Of a stretch of 9,935 nucleotides of DNA, positions 1-6,702 are shown piece after piece (positions within the stretch are counted from its first letter, which is position 1; every line of letters begins with the position of its first letter). Source of the DNA: an uncultured Paracoccaceae bacterium. GTDB lineage: Bacteria; Pseudomonadota; Alphaproteobacteria; Rhodobacterales; Rhodobacteraceae. Location of the stretch: assembly GCA_937132145.1 (NCBI GenBank), contig CAKZNY010000041.1:1-9935 (forward strand), written 5' to 3'. Made by a program: the position numbers and the translations under genes. The notes under the pieces were generated by a model. That model was not told the origin of the DNA. It worked only from the letters and a program-made list of their open reading frames with translations, and searched no databases.

Positions 1-2
1 CA

Positions 3-95
3 ATATTGATAAATTCTTGTGCGGATAGTGCCTACTTCCGTAACGGTTTACCTTTGCCTTTTGACGATTATAGCGGTTGGAAAGACTTTGCGTGA
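3..95 (+). CDS. C-terminal end of an unidentified upstream protein (partial)
   Basis: Reading frame 3 is open from the left edge to a TGA at 93-95, giving 30 residues that end in LPFDDYSGWKDFA. The other two forward frames hit stops within the first 27 bases, so this is the only forward frame that could be the tail of a gene entering from the left. The composition (aromatic, Gly and Asp residues, no low-complexity) looks like a real protein end. I do not recognise the family. The gap to the next gene is about 76 bases and AT-rich, so this gene is probably a separate transcription unit from the rhodanese gene. The call rests on openness of a short frame only and could be chance. Confidence 0.45.
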   Translation: MLINSCADSAYFRNGLPLPFDDYSGWKDFA

Positions 96-112
96 TGGAA
101 TCTGCTCGGTTC

Positions 113-127
113 TTAATTATAAATTAA
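113..127. promoter_or_regulatory. CtrA-type box TTAA-N7-TTAA upstream of rhodanese-dnaA
   Basis: The sequence TTAATTATAAATTAA gives two TTAA half sites (113-116 and 124-127) separated by exactly 7 bases, the full consensus for the alphaproteobacterial response regulator CtrA. It contains TATAAA (118-123), which could serve as a -10 element, so a bound regulator would cover the promoter. No good -35 hexamer is visible at the right distance. A GAATC (98-102), the CcrM methylation sequence GANTC, lies 10 bases upstream. I saw no other full TTAA-N7-TTAA match in the window. The stretch is AT-rich, so a chance match is possible. Confidence 0.45.
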
Positions 128-135
128 TTTTACAG

Positions 136-154
136 GCGCGATGCCTTTTCGCGC
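136..154 (+). other. Small hairpin in the leader of the rhodanese gene
   Basis: GCGCGA (136-141) and TCGCGC (149-154) form a perfect 6-bp GC-rich stem around a 7-base loop. It sits between the AT-rich promoter-like stretch and the ribosome binding site AGGGGA (158-163). There is no T-run after it, so it is not a typical intrinsic terminator. It may be a leader-RNA structure or may end transcripts from the upstream gene weakly. Confidence 0.3.
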
Positions 155-171
155 TCTAGGGGATATTTTCT

Positions 172-621
172 GTGTCTGACGCTTTAAATTCAACAGTTTT
201 GGAAGCAACGCCACAGGAAACCTGGGATGCATTGGCGACAGACCCTTCAGCCGTATTGGTTGACGTCCGCACCATTGCGGAGTGGGACTATATCGGCCTT
301 CCGGTGCTAGAATCGCTGGGCAAAGAAGTCCTGATGGTCGAGTGGATGGAATTTCCCAAAATGACCCGTAACGACTACTTCGCCGAGGAATTGCTGTCGC
401 AATTCGGGGATAAAGACCCGTCTGCGATTTATTTCATCTGTCGCTCGGGTATCCGCTCGAATTATGCGGCGAAATGCCTGTTGTCCAAGATTGCGGGCAG
501 CGGCCGGAATATCAAATGCTTTAATGTCCTTGAAGGTTTCGAGGGCGATCACGATGAACATAAACATCGTGGAACAGTTAACGGCTGGAAAGTTCGCGGG
601 CTTCCGTGGAGCCAGCCATAA
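172..621 (+). CDS. Rhodanese-like domain protein (sulfurtransferase family)
   Basis: A 149-residue single-domain rhodanese. The N-terminal part contains the family pattern VLVDVRTIAEW (residues 28-38), and the active-site loop is CRSGIRS at residues 90-96, with Cys90 as the expected persulfide-carrying cysteine. The C-terminal GWKVRGLPW (138-146) matches the usual end of these proteins. Single-domain rhodaneses carry sulfur from a donor to thiols or cyanide; the physiological acceptor here cannot be read from sequence. The start is GTG, chosen because AGGGGA lies 8 bases upstream and the protein reads as rhodanese from the first residues. There is no signal peptide, so it is likely cytoplasmic. 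It ends 48 bases before dnaA on the same strand with no terminator between, so the two may be co-transcribed. Family assignment is firm; function within the family is not. Confidence 0.9.
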   Translation: MSDALNSTVLEATPQETWDALATDPSAVLVDVRTIAEWDYIGLPVLESLGKEVLMVEWMEFPKMTRNDYFAEELLSQFGDKDPSAIYFICRSGIRSNYAAKCLLSKIAGSGRNIKCFNVLEGFEGDHDEHKHRGTVNGWKVRGLPWSQP

Positions 622-643
622 AAATATCAACCGTGGCCGTCAA

Positions 644-648
644 GAGTC
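644..648. promoter_or_regulatory. GANTC (CcrM-type) site just upstream of dnaA
   Basis: GAGTC lies 21 bases before the dnaA start codon, inside the 48-base rhodanese-dnaA gap. In Caulobacter, methylation of GANTC in the dnaA promoter by CcrM is known to affect dnaA transcription. The match is only a five-base motif and similar sites occur elsewhere in the window (for example 98-102 and 2782-2786), so a regulatory role is an inference. Confidence 0.25.
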
Positions 649-669
649 GCGAAAAGTGAATGGGATAGC

Positions 670-2010
670 ATGGAACAGGAATGTTGGGGTCGAATTCGTT
701 CGGAGCTTCTTTCGTCATTGGGCAAAGATGCGTTCACAAACTGGATTGATCCGCTGAAATTGCTGGAGGCTGGCGGCCGTGTGGCCCAGTTTTCCGCGCC
801 GACAAGTTTCATTGGTAACTGGGTTTCGCGCAACTATGGCGACTCGATTCTGGGCCTGCTGCAAGCCGAGGGCTTGAAGGTAGAGCGCCTCAATTTCCGT
901 ACGGTTTCGGCGGCAAAACCCGCCCCGTCCGTTGCCAGGGTTTCGGCCAGGGTTGCGCCGGTCGTTGATCTGCCCGGCAGCCCGCTCGACACCCGTTTTA
1001 CGTTTGACAGTTTCGTCGTCGGCAAGCCCAACGAGCTGGCCCACGCCGCCGCCCGTCGCGTGGCGGAGGGTGGTCAGGTTACCTTCAACCCGCTGTTCCT
1101 TTATGGCGGTGTTGGCCTTGGTAAAACCCACCTGATGCACGCAATTGCATGGGAAACGCTGGCGCTTCGGCCAGAAGCGCGGGTGCTGTACCTCTCGGCT
1201 GAACAGTTCATGTACCGCTTCGTTCAGGCGTTGCGTTTCAAGGATATGCACAGCTTCAAGGAACAGTTCCGTTCCGTTGACGTGCTTATGGTTGACGACG
1301 TGCAATTCATCGCGGGCAAGAACTCCACCCAAGATGAATTCTTTCATACTTTCAATGCGTTGGTTGACCAAGGCAAGCAAATTGTTATCTCGGCTGACCG
1401 TGCCCCCGGCGAGATCGAGGGCCTTGAGGAACGCATCCGTTCGCGCTTGCAATGGGGGTTGGTTGTTGACCTGCACCCGACAGATTACGAGCTGCGTCTG
1501 GGCATCCTGCAATCCAAATCCGAGACCCAGCTAAAGACTATGCCGGGCGTTCAGATGGACGCGGGCGTGCTGGAATTCCTCGCGCACCGGATCTCGTCGA
1601 ATGTGCGGGTTCTCGAGGGGGCGCTGACCCGCCTGTTCGCGTTTGCCTCGCTTGTGGGTCGCGAGATTAACCTCGATATGACGCAGGAATGTCTGGCGGA
1701 TATTCTGCGCGCATCCGAGCGCAAAGTCACAGTCGAGGAGATCATGCGACAGGTCGCCGACCACTATAATCTGCGCATGTCGGACCTTCTTAGCCCCCGC
1801 CGCGCGCGTTCGGTTGCAAGGCCGCGTCAGGTGGCGATGTTCCTGTCCAAAATGCTGACCTCCAAGTCCCTACCCGACATTGGTCGACGCTTTGGCGGGC
1901 GCGACCACACCACGGTGATCCACGCGGTGAAAAAGGTCGAAGAACTGAAAATGACCGACAGCCAGATCGCCGAAGACGTAGAGCTGCTTAGGCGCATGCT
2001 AGAGGCTTAG
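670..2010 (+). CDS. dnaA: Chromosomal replication initiator protein DnaA
   Basis: 446 residues. DnaA is the AAA+ ATPase that binds DnaA boxes at oriC, melts the origin and helps load the DnaB helicase; it can also act as a transcription factor. Domain I is at the N-terminus (roughly 1-75, with FTNWIDPLK and PTSFIGNWVSRNYGD), followed by a short Ala/Pro/Val-rich linker (about 80-103). The AAA+ domain III carries Walker A GVGLGKTH (147-154), Walker B VLMVDD (205-210), a sensor I region IVISADR (238-244) and the arginine-finger segment SRLQWG with Arg259. Domain IV carries the DNA-binding signature GRRFGGRDHTTVIHAV (405-420). All key residues are present and the length is normal for alphaproteobacteria, where domain II is short. 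The ATG is chosen because the homologous N-terminus starts there; the Shine-Dalgarno sequence is weak (GGGA about 4-5 bases upstream), suggesting modest translation or coupling to the rhodanese gene. The usual partner dnaN is displaced by a minus-strand nuclease gene. Confidence 0.98.
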   Translation: MEQECWGRIRSELLSSLGKDAFTNWIDPLKLLEAGGRVAQFSAPTSFIGNWVSRNYGDSILGLLQAEGLKVERLNFRTVSAAKPAPSVARVSARVAPVVDLPGSPLDTRFTFDSFVVGKPNELAHAAARRVAEGGQVTFNPLFLYGGVGLGKTHLMHAIAWETLALRPEARVLYLSAEQFMYRFVQALRFKDMHSFKEQFRSVDVLMVDDVQFIAGKNSTQDEFFHTFNALVDQGKQIVISADRAPGEIEGLEERIRSRLQWGLVVDLHPTDYELRLGILQSKSETQLKTMPGVQMDAGVLEFLAHRISSNVRVLEGALTRLFAFASLVGREINLDMTQECLADILRASERKVTVEEIMRQVADHYNLRMSDLLSPRRARSVARPRQVAMFLSKMLTSKSLPDIGRRFGGRDHTTVIHAVKKVEELKMTDSQIAEDVELLRRMLEA

Positions 2011-2038
2011 GGGTGTCGTATCGCACCTCCCATGCTAG
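1996..2038. repeat. Direct repeat CATGCTAG at the dnaA 3' end, related copy at 2763-2769
   Basis: CATGCTAG occurs at 1996-2003 bar one shift-free copy at 2031-2038, 35 bases apart, spanning the end of dnaA and the end of the HNH gene. A third, shorter match CCATGCT is at 2763-2769, over the start codon of the HNH gene; it equals CCATGCT at 2030-2036. The nuclease coding region is therefore bracketed by a 7-bp direct repeat. These could be traces of insertion or slipped duplication, but sequences this short can recur by chance. Confidence 0.35.
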
Positions 2039-2040
2039 GC
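2005..2040. terminator. Hairpin between convergent dnaA and HNH genes, possible bidirectional terminator
   Basis: The two convergent genes have only 24 bases between their stop codons, and the region folds well. An inner stem pairs GGGTG (2011-2015) plus CG (2017-2018) with CG (2022-2023) plus CACCT (2024-2028), closing a TAT loop with one bulged T and one G-T pair. An outer stem can pair GCTTAG (2005-2010) with CTAGGC (2035-2040), with one G-T pair. The structure covers both stop codons. There is no T-run on either strand, so it is not a textbook intrinsic terminator; its position makes a role in ending both transcripts plausible. Confidence 0.4.
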
Positions 2041-2766
2041 GTAAAACTGCTGACGGTGGGTTTCCAGAAAATCTTGTGAGGGCAAAAATCGTTCCGGCAT
2101 GCGTAGTTTTTGATGTTTCACTCGATGCAGTAACTCGCTCGTTTTGCTAGGTAGATTACGGTCCACTAGAAGTTCATATTTTTCTCCGAAACTGATCAGA
2201 TGTTTGTCGAAGGCCCGATCGTGCAGCGCGTTTAGACAAATCCCATTGTGGGGGTTTAATCTAGTTTGTGCTTGCTCTGCCCAGCCGATGATATGACTGG
2301 CTACCAGCAATCGGGGGTCATCAAGGTCTGTGAGCGCACAGCGTGAGCCGTAAGATGTAAGGATGGTTCGCCGAAACAAGTTCTGCCCACGCCGTTGCGT
2401 GGTTTGCGCAGTTTGGTTTGTGCCCTCTCCGAAGCTGTACGCTTCCGGGTAGTTTGTTTGAGTATACAGAATGTTTTCATGCATGGCTTCGGAAACAGCG
2501 ACGACATTCTCTGGTGCTGTAAGAAACTCCTTCCAAACCTGTTTATCCAGAGCGCTTGAATTGACCATACCTTTGCGATCAAGGCTTTCGTCTATTCCGG
2601 CGAGGTTGCTCATTTTCAAGGCAATGGCGCTGGGCGTTCTGCCAATCTGTCGGGCCAGATCTATGATCCTAGGATTGCCGGAATGAATCTGTCCAAAGGG
2701 AGTACTAAGATACAGCGCGAGCGCACGCTGGATGTCCTCTCTAGTCCATAAATTACGTTTAACCAT
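2035..2766 (-). CDS. HNH endonuclease, HNH_2-like, with N-terminal DNA-binding-like region
   Basis: 243 residues on the minus strand. The C-terminal half has the HNH nuclease pattern: Cys143 in SRCALTDLDD, His158 in LLVASHIIGW, then LNPHNGICLNALHDRAFD (170-187) with Asn171, Asn174, Cys177, His182 and Asp187. This resembles the HNH_2 group often annotated as putative restriction endonuclease. The first 60 residues (LWTREDIQRALALYL, then IIDLARQIGRTPSAIALKMSNLAGID) look like a helix-turn-helix-type region, so a sequence-reading plus cutting enzyme is plausible. The ATG is supported by AGGAT on the minus strand (2773-2777), 6 bases before it. It is transcribed against the surrounding replication genes, sits between dnaA and dnaN, and is visibly less GC-rich than they are. 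No methyltransferase or other restriction partner is next to it. The nuclease fold is well supported; substrate and role are unknown. An intact reading frame with all motif residues argues that it is functional. Confidence 0.85.
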   Translation of the reverse strand: MVKRNLWTREDIQRALALYLSTPFGQIHSGNPRIIDLARQIGRTPSAIALKMSNLAGIDESLDRKGMVNSSALDKQVWKEFLTAPENVVAVSEAMHENILYTQTNYPEAYSFGEGTNQTAQTTQRRGQNLFRRTILTSYGSRCALTDLDDPRLLVASHIIGWAEQAQTRLNPHNGICLNALHDRAFDKHLISFGEKYELLVDRNLPSKTSELLHRVKHQKLRMPERFLPSQDFLETHRQQFYA

Positions 2767-2934
2767 GCTGCTATCCTGTGGGAATCCGTAAATGATTGCA
2801 ATCTTGTAGTATCCGATGATTTTCCATGAAAACTTTTGGTACGTGTGGCGATGATGTTCGACCTATATCCTCTTGCACTTTCGGGGGCATCCGCTAGGGT
2901 CATCATCCAAGAAAAATTACGCCACGAGGGTATC
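2767..2934 (+). promoter_or_regulatory. Spacer with divergent starts for HNH gene and dnaN; possible dnaN promoter
   Basis: This 168-base spacer must hold control signals for dnaN on the plus strand and the HNH gene on the minus strand, since the HNH gene cuts dnaN off from dnaA transcription. The best plus-strand candidate is TTGCAC (2873-2878) and TAGGGT (2895-2900) with a 16-base gap, followed by a GAGGG (2926-2930) 4 bases before the dnaN ATG. A short inverted repeat TTTTC-CAT-GAAAA lies at 2820-2832 and a GAATC at 2782-2786. I see no clear minus-strand promoter and no terminator. All are weak single-site matches. Confidence 0.35.
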
Positions 2935-4053
2935 ATGAAAGTCAGTATCGAACGCAGCACTCTTATGAAGGCTATGAGCCGCGCCCAGTCCGTGGTGGAG
3001 CGTCGCAATACCATCCCGATCCTCGCGAACGTGTTGATCGAGGCCGAGGGCGACCAGATTTCCCTGCGTGCGACCGATCTTGATATTGAAATTATCGACA
3101 AGGCAACGGCCGTGGTTGAACGCGCGGGTGCAACGACCGTTGGCGCCCACACGCTGCACGAAATTGTGCGCAAATTGCCGGACGGCGCGATGGTTGAGCT
3201 GTCGGACGACGGGCAATCGGGGCGTTTGGAAATACGCGCCGGCCGTTCGCATTTCAGCCTTGCGACCCTGCCGCGCGAAGATTTTCCGGTGATGGCTTCG
3301 GCGGAATATGAGTGTAACTTCGGGGTGAAATCATCGGTTTTGCGCCGGTTATTTGACAAGGCGAAATTCGCGATCTCGACCGAGGAAACACGGTACTACC
3401 TGAACGGCATTTACCTGCACGCTGCCGACAGCGAAGGCGGCAAGGTGCTGCGTTGTGTGGCCACCGACGGTCACCGCCTTGCGCGGATTGATGCGAGCCT
3501 GCCGGACGGTGCCGCCGACATCCCCGGCGTGATTGTGCCGCGCAAAACCGTTAACGAAGTTGGCAAGCTGCTGAGCGACGATGATGCGGTGATTGCGGTT
3601 TCCGTGTCTGAAACCAAAATCCGGTTTGCGACCCCCGAAGTGACGTTGACATCGAAAGTTATTGACGGCTCGTTTCCGGATTACACGCGGGTTATTCCAC
3701 AGGGAAATACGAAGCGGCTGGAGGTTGATGCAGCAGAATTTGCCCGCGCAGTGGACCGTGTTTCGACAGTTTCGTCCGAACGCTCCCGCGCGGTGAAACT
3801 GACACTGGACGAGGATCGCCTTATTTTGTCAGTGAACGCGCCCGATTCCGGCACCGCAGACGAAGAGCTGGCCGTGGCTTACTCAGACGAACCCTTGGAG
3901 ATTGGTTTTAACGCCAAATACCTGCTGGAAATCGCCCAACAGGTGGATCGCGAAAACGCGGTGTTCATGTTCAATTCATCCGGCGACCCGACCTTGATGC
4001 GCGAAGGTAATGACGATAGCGCGATCTATGTCGTGATGCCGATGCGGGTCTGA
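2935..4053 (+). CDS. dnaN: DNA polymerase III subunit beta (sliding clamp)
   Basis: 372 residues, the usual length for this family. DnaN dimerises into a ring around DNA and tethers polymerase III and other factors. Recognisable family segments are MKVSIERSTLMKAMSRAQ at the N-terminus, TIPILANVLIEA (26-37), ATDLDIEI (46-53), YYLNGIYLH (154-162), ATDGHRLA (176-183), DGSFPDYTRVIP in the third domain and the C-terminal VMPMRV (367-372), which contributes to the clamp pocket. The reading frame stays open for 33 codons upstream to a TTG/GTG-type start near 2836, but the family N-terminus begins at the ATG at 2935, with GAGGG close upstream, so that start is used. The stop codon TGA abuts the recF ATG directly, indicating translational coupling. 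Confidence 0.97.
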   Translation: MKVSIERSTLMKAMSRAQSVVERRNTIPILANVLIEAEGDQISLRATDLDIEIIDKATAVVERAGATTVGAHTLHEIVRKLPDGAMVELSDDGQSGRLEIRAGRSHFSLATLPREDFPVMASAEYECNFGVKSSVLRRLFDKAKFAISTEETRYYLNGIYLHAADSEGGKVLRCVATDGHRLARIDASLPDGAADIPGVIVPRKTVNEVGKLLSDDDAVIAVSVSETKIRFATPEVTLTSKVIDGSFPDYTRVIPQGNTKRLEVDAAEFARAVDRVSTVSSERSRAVKLTLDEDRLILSVNAPDSGTADEELAVAYSDEPLEIGFNAKYLLEIAQQVDRENAVFMFNSSGDPTLMREGNDDSAIYVVMPMRV

Positions 4054-5163
4054 ATGGGTAGGCTTTCTATCCGCGAGATTACGCTCTCGCATTTTCGATC
4101 ACATAAGGCCGCACGACTGGAAACAGACGGGCGGCCTATTGCTATTTACGGGCCGAATGGCGCGGGAAAAACCAACATTCTTGAGGCGATTTCCATGCTG
4201 TCGCCGGGCCGTGGGTTGCGTCGTGCCCCGGTTGACGAGATGTCCCGCGCGCCGGAGCGTTTGGGTTGGAAAGTGACCGCAACGCTGGAAAGCCTGTCCG
4301 AGGTTCACGAGCTGGCGACGTGGGTCGAAGGCGATGGCGCGCGGCAAGTGGAAATCGACGGCAAAACCGCACCGCAACTGGCATTAGGGCGGGTGGCGCG
4401 GATCGTTTGGCTGGTTCCGATGATGGACCGACTGTGGCTTGAGGGTGCCGGAGATCGGCGGCGGTTTCTGGATCGCATGGTGATGAGCTTTATTCCAAGC
4501 CACGCCGAGGCGACATTGCGGTATGAAAAAGCCATGCGAGAGCGGAACCGTTTGTTGAAAGACCAGTCACGCGATGCGTCTTGGTACGGTGCGCTCGAGG
4601 GTCAGATGGCCGAGGCTGGCGGGGCAATTTCAGCTAATCGGGTGGAGGTTGTGGGACGCTTGCAAGCCGCGCAAGAGGGGGCCTCAAGCGCATTTCCAAC
4701 GGCGGAGCTGTCCTTGATTTCGGCGGATGAACTGCCACCGGAACAAACGACAGAGACGTTGTTGGAGGCGTTCGCCGCAGGCCGTTCGCGCGATATGGCG
4801 GCGGGTCGAACGCTGACAGGCCCACACCGCGTGGATTTGCATGCGATTTATGCGGCGAAGGGGGTCGAGGCGAAACTGTGCTCGACTGGCGAACAAAAGG
4901 CGTTGCTGGTGTCGCTGATACTGGCCAACGCGCGGGCTTTGGCCGAGGACTTTGGCGCGCCGCCGATATTGCTTCTGGACGAGGTCGCCGCCCATCTGGA
5001 TGCGGACCGCCGCGCGGCTCTATATGACGAAATTTGCGCGCTGGGCGCACAGGCGTGGATGACGGGCACGGGGCCGGAGTTGTTTGAATCACTGGATGGC
5101 CGCGCGAATTTTATCGAAGTTACAGAAACAGACGGCATTTCAAACTTAGAGGAAATATCATGA
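4054..5163 (+). CDS. recF: DNA replication and repair protein RecF
   Basis: 369 residues of an SMC/ABC-like ATPase that, with RecO and RecR, helps load RecA at single-strand gaps and stalled forks. Walker A is GPNGAGKT at 33-40 within a typical RecF start (SIREITLSHFRSH). The family block WLVPMMDRLWLEGAGDRRRFLDRMV spans residues 119-143; TGPHRVDL (255-262) is another RecF-specific motif. The ABC signature is STGEQK (277-282) and Walker B is ILLLDE (305-310), followed by the D-loop region HLDADRR. All ATPase motifs are intact. The start ATG immediately follows the dnaN stop and the TGA overlaps the next gene by 4 bases (ATGA), so it sits inside a coupled operon. Confidence 0.96.
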   Translation: MGRLSIREITLSHFRSHKAARLETDGRPIAIYGPNGAGKTNILEAISMLSPGRGLRRAPVDEMSRAPERLGWKVTATLESLSEVHELATWVEGDGARQVEIDGKTAPQLALGRVARIVWLVPMMDRLWLEGAGDRRRFLDRMVMSFIPSHAEATLRYEKAMRERNRLLKDQSRDASWYGALEGQMAEAGGAISANRVEVVGRLQAAQEGASSAFPTAELSLISADELPPEQTTETLLEAFAAGRSRDMAAGRTLTGPHRVDLHAIYAAKGVEAKLCSTGEQKALLVSLILANARALAEDFGAPPILLLDEVAAHLDADRRAALYDEICALGAQAWMTGTGPELFESLDGRANFIEVTETDGISNLEEIS

Positions 5164-5591
5164 CACCTCAACGGGTTACACTGATTACGCTAGGCGTTAA
5201 GGATTTGGCAGCCTCAAGGGCGTTTTACAAGGCGCTGGGATGGGAGGAATCCTCACGCTCGCAAGAAACCATCGCGTTTTTCCAGCTTAACGGACTGGCA
5301 ATGGGGCTATTCGGATTAGCGGCACTGGCCGACGATCAGGGCCGGCCCGATGCGCCCCTTGGAACAGGCGCCATGACCTTGGCACAAAACTTCGAAAGCG
5401 AGGCCGAGGTGGATACGGCGTTTGCCAAGGCACTGAAATGCGGGGCCACACAGCTAAAGGCCCCCGAAAAGGTGTTTTGGGGCGGCTATTCCGGCTATTA
5501 CGCCGATCCTGACGGACATGTCTGGGAAATCGCCTATAACCCGTTCTGGCCCCTGAACGCGGATGGTTCGCTGACTTTACCGGACGAATAA
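5160..5591 (+). CDS. VOC superfamily (glyoxalase/bleomycin-resistance/dioxygenase fold) protein
   Basis: 143 residues with the paired beta-alpha-beta-beta-beta layout of the vicinal oxygen chelate family. The N-terminal half shows VTLITLGVKDLAASRAFYKALGW (6-28); the C-terminal half ends in YYADPDGHVWEIAYNPF (113-129), with Glu123 at the usual second-half metal-ligand position. The first-strand position that is His in glyoxalase I is not His here (ITLGV), so the canonical metal set looks incomplete and a glyoxalase I reaction should not be assumed. Many such proteins remain uncharacterised. The start is supported by GAGGA (5149-5153) six bases upstream and by the ATGA overlap with recF; its stop directly abuts the next start codon. 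Its link to recF is one of co-transcription, not known function. Confidence 0.85.
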   Translation: MTPQRVTLITLGVKDLAASRAFYKALGWEESSRSQETIAFFQLNGLAMGLFGLAALADDQGRPDAPLGTGAMTLAQNFESEAEVDTAFAKALKCGATQLKAPEKVFWGGYSGYYADPDGHVWEIAYNPFWPLNADGSLTLPDE

Positions 5592-6212
5592 ATGACCCTC
5601 TCTCTTTCTGAAATACTCCTTTATATGGGCGCATTGTCGATCCTGTTTTTCACCCCCGGTCCGGTCTGGGTGGCACTCGTTGCACGTGGAGTATCGGGCG
5701 GGTTTCAGGCCGCGTGGCCGTTGGCGCTGGGCGTGGTCGTGGGGGATATCATCTGGCCGCTGCTGGCAATTTTCGGGGTCAGCTTGCTGGTCGAGGTATA
5801 CGCCGATTTCATTAACCTGTTGCGGTATGGCGGGGCGGTGATTTTGGTCTGGATGGGGGTGCGTACCATTCGTAACGCCAGCAAACCGTTGGTCGCGGAC
5901 GGGCGGTTAACCGCGTCTGGCATGTGGGCAGGGTTTGTGGCGGGGCTGATGGTGATTATCGGCAACCCCAAGGCAATCCTGTTTTACATGGGTGTTTTGC
6001 CGAATTTATTTGATATCAACAACATCTCTACACTTGATATCGTGGTGATTTGTGCCATTTCAGGCTTGGTGCCGCTTACGGGGAACCTCGTTTTTGCGCT
6101 GTCGATTGATCGGATCCGACGGTTCCTGTCCTCGGCTGAATCGGTGCGCCGGACGAACCTGATTTCCGGCTCCGCATTGGTGGTGGTTGGCGCGGTAATT
6201 GCTGTGCTATGA
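5592..6212 (+). CDS. LysE/RhtB-family amino-acid-type exporter
   Basis: 206 hydrophobic residues with about six predicted membrane segments by eye (roughly 6-28, 39-67, 76-93, 109-138, 147-171, 189-206). The family hallmark TPGP is at 21-24 in FFTPGPVWVALVARGVSGG, and IIGNPKAILFYMGVLP (122-137) matches the conserved second-half motif with the Asn-Pro-Lys. LysE/RhtB proteins export amino acids or related small metabolites through the inner membrane; the substrate here cannot be read from sequence. The ATG follows the VOC stop codon with no gap, so translation is probably coupled, and the stop lies 7 bases before the next start. Length is normal for the family. Confidence 0.9.
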   Translation: MTLSLSEILLYMGALSILFFTPGPVWVALVARGVSGGFQAAWPLALGVVVGDIIWPLLAIFGVSLLVEVYADFINLLRYGGAVILVWMGVRTIRNASKPLVADGRLTASGMWAGFVAGLMVIIGNPKAILFYMGVLPNLFDINNISTLDIVVICAISGLVPLTGNLVFALSIDRIRRFLSSAESVRRTNLISGSALVVVGAVIAVL

Positions 6213-6219
6213 TCGCCAA

Positions 6220-6702
6220 ATGAAGATCTATATTGCGCAAACGATTGACGGGTATATCGCTGGGCCGGACGGGTCTTTGGACCATCTGGATGCGTTTCAG
6301 GACGTTGATTTCGGCTATGACGAGTTCATCGCGAGCGTTGACGGATTGATCATGGGGCGCAACACGCTGGATGCGTTTTACGCGCAGCACGGCTGGCCTT
6401 ATCCCGATACGTTACCCGCCATTATCATGACGCATCGCTTGCTGCCGCGCGGCCTGCCCGAACATGTGCGCACCTCCGAAAGCATCGAGGTGGCGGCGGA
6501 ATTACACCCCAATGCGTATGTCGACGGGGGGCACGTGATCGCGCAGTGTCTGGCGCGAAATCTTATACGCGAAGCACGGATTTTCACCCTGCCAATTTTG
6601 TTGGGCGCGGGCATTCCGCTGTTTTCGGAGGGGGTCGCAACGACGCAAAACTGGACGCTGACGGGGTCAAAATCCTATCCGTGTGGAACTGTGGAAAACC
6701 AC

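Noticed and set aside
96..171. AT-rich spacer upstream of rhodanese-dnaA as a possible oriC
   Set aside because: It is short and contains no TTATCCACA-like DnaA boxes on either strand; the AT-rich part is better explained as promoter plus CtrA-type box. The origin is probably elsewhere.
715..1512. Long minus-strand open frame opposite dnaA, and similar ones opposite gyrB (6843-7643, 8436-8990)
   Set aside because: They lie entirely within strongly supported genes, show no recognisable domains, and are the expected antisense shadows of GC-rich coding sequence.
2836..2934. In-frame 33-residue N-terminal extension of DnaN
   Set aside because: The DnaN family begins at MKVSIERS, which matches the ATG at 2935 with GAGGG just upstream; the extension has no ribosome binding site and does not resemble clamp sequence.
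3692..3703. TTATTCCACA inside dnaN as a DnaA box
   Set aside because: It has one base too many relative to the 9-base box and lies alone inside a coding region.
6199..6219. TTG start for the RibD-like protein overlapping the exporter gene
   Set aside because: It adds seven residues not typical of the family; the ATG at 6220 gives the expected MKIYIAQTIDGYIAG opening.
6682..6698. Two tandem DnaA-box-like sequences, TGTGGAACT and TGTGGAAAA, 8 bases apart, near gyrB
   Set aside because: The second fits a relaxed box on the minus strand (TTTTCCACA), but both lie in the coding end of the RibD-like gene, the first is a poor match, and no AT-rich unwinding region or further boxes surround them. 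Not enough for an origin.
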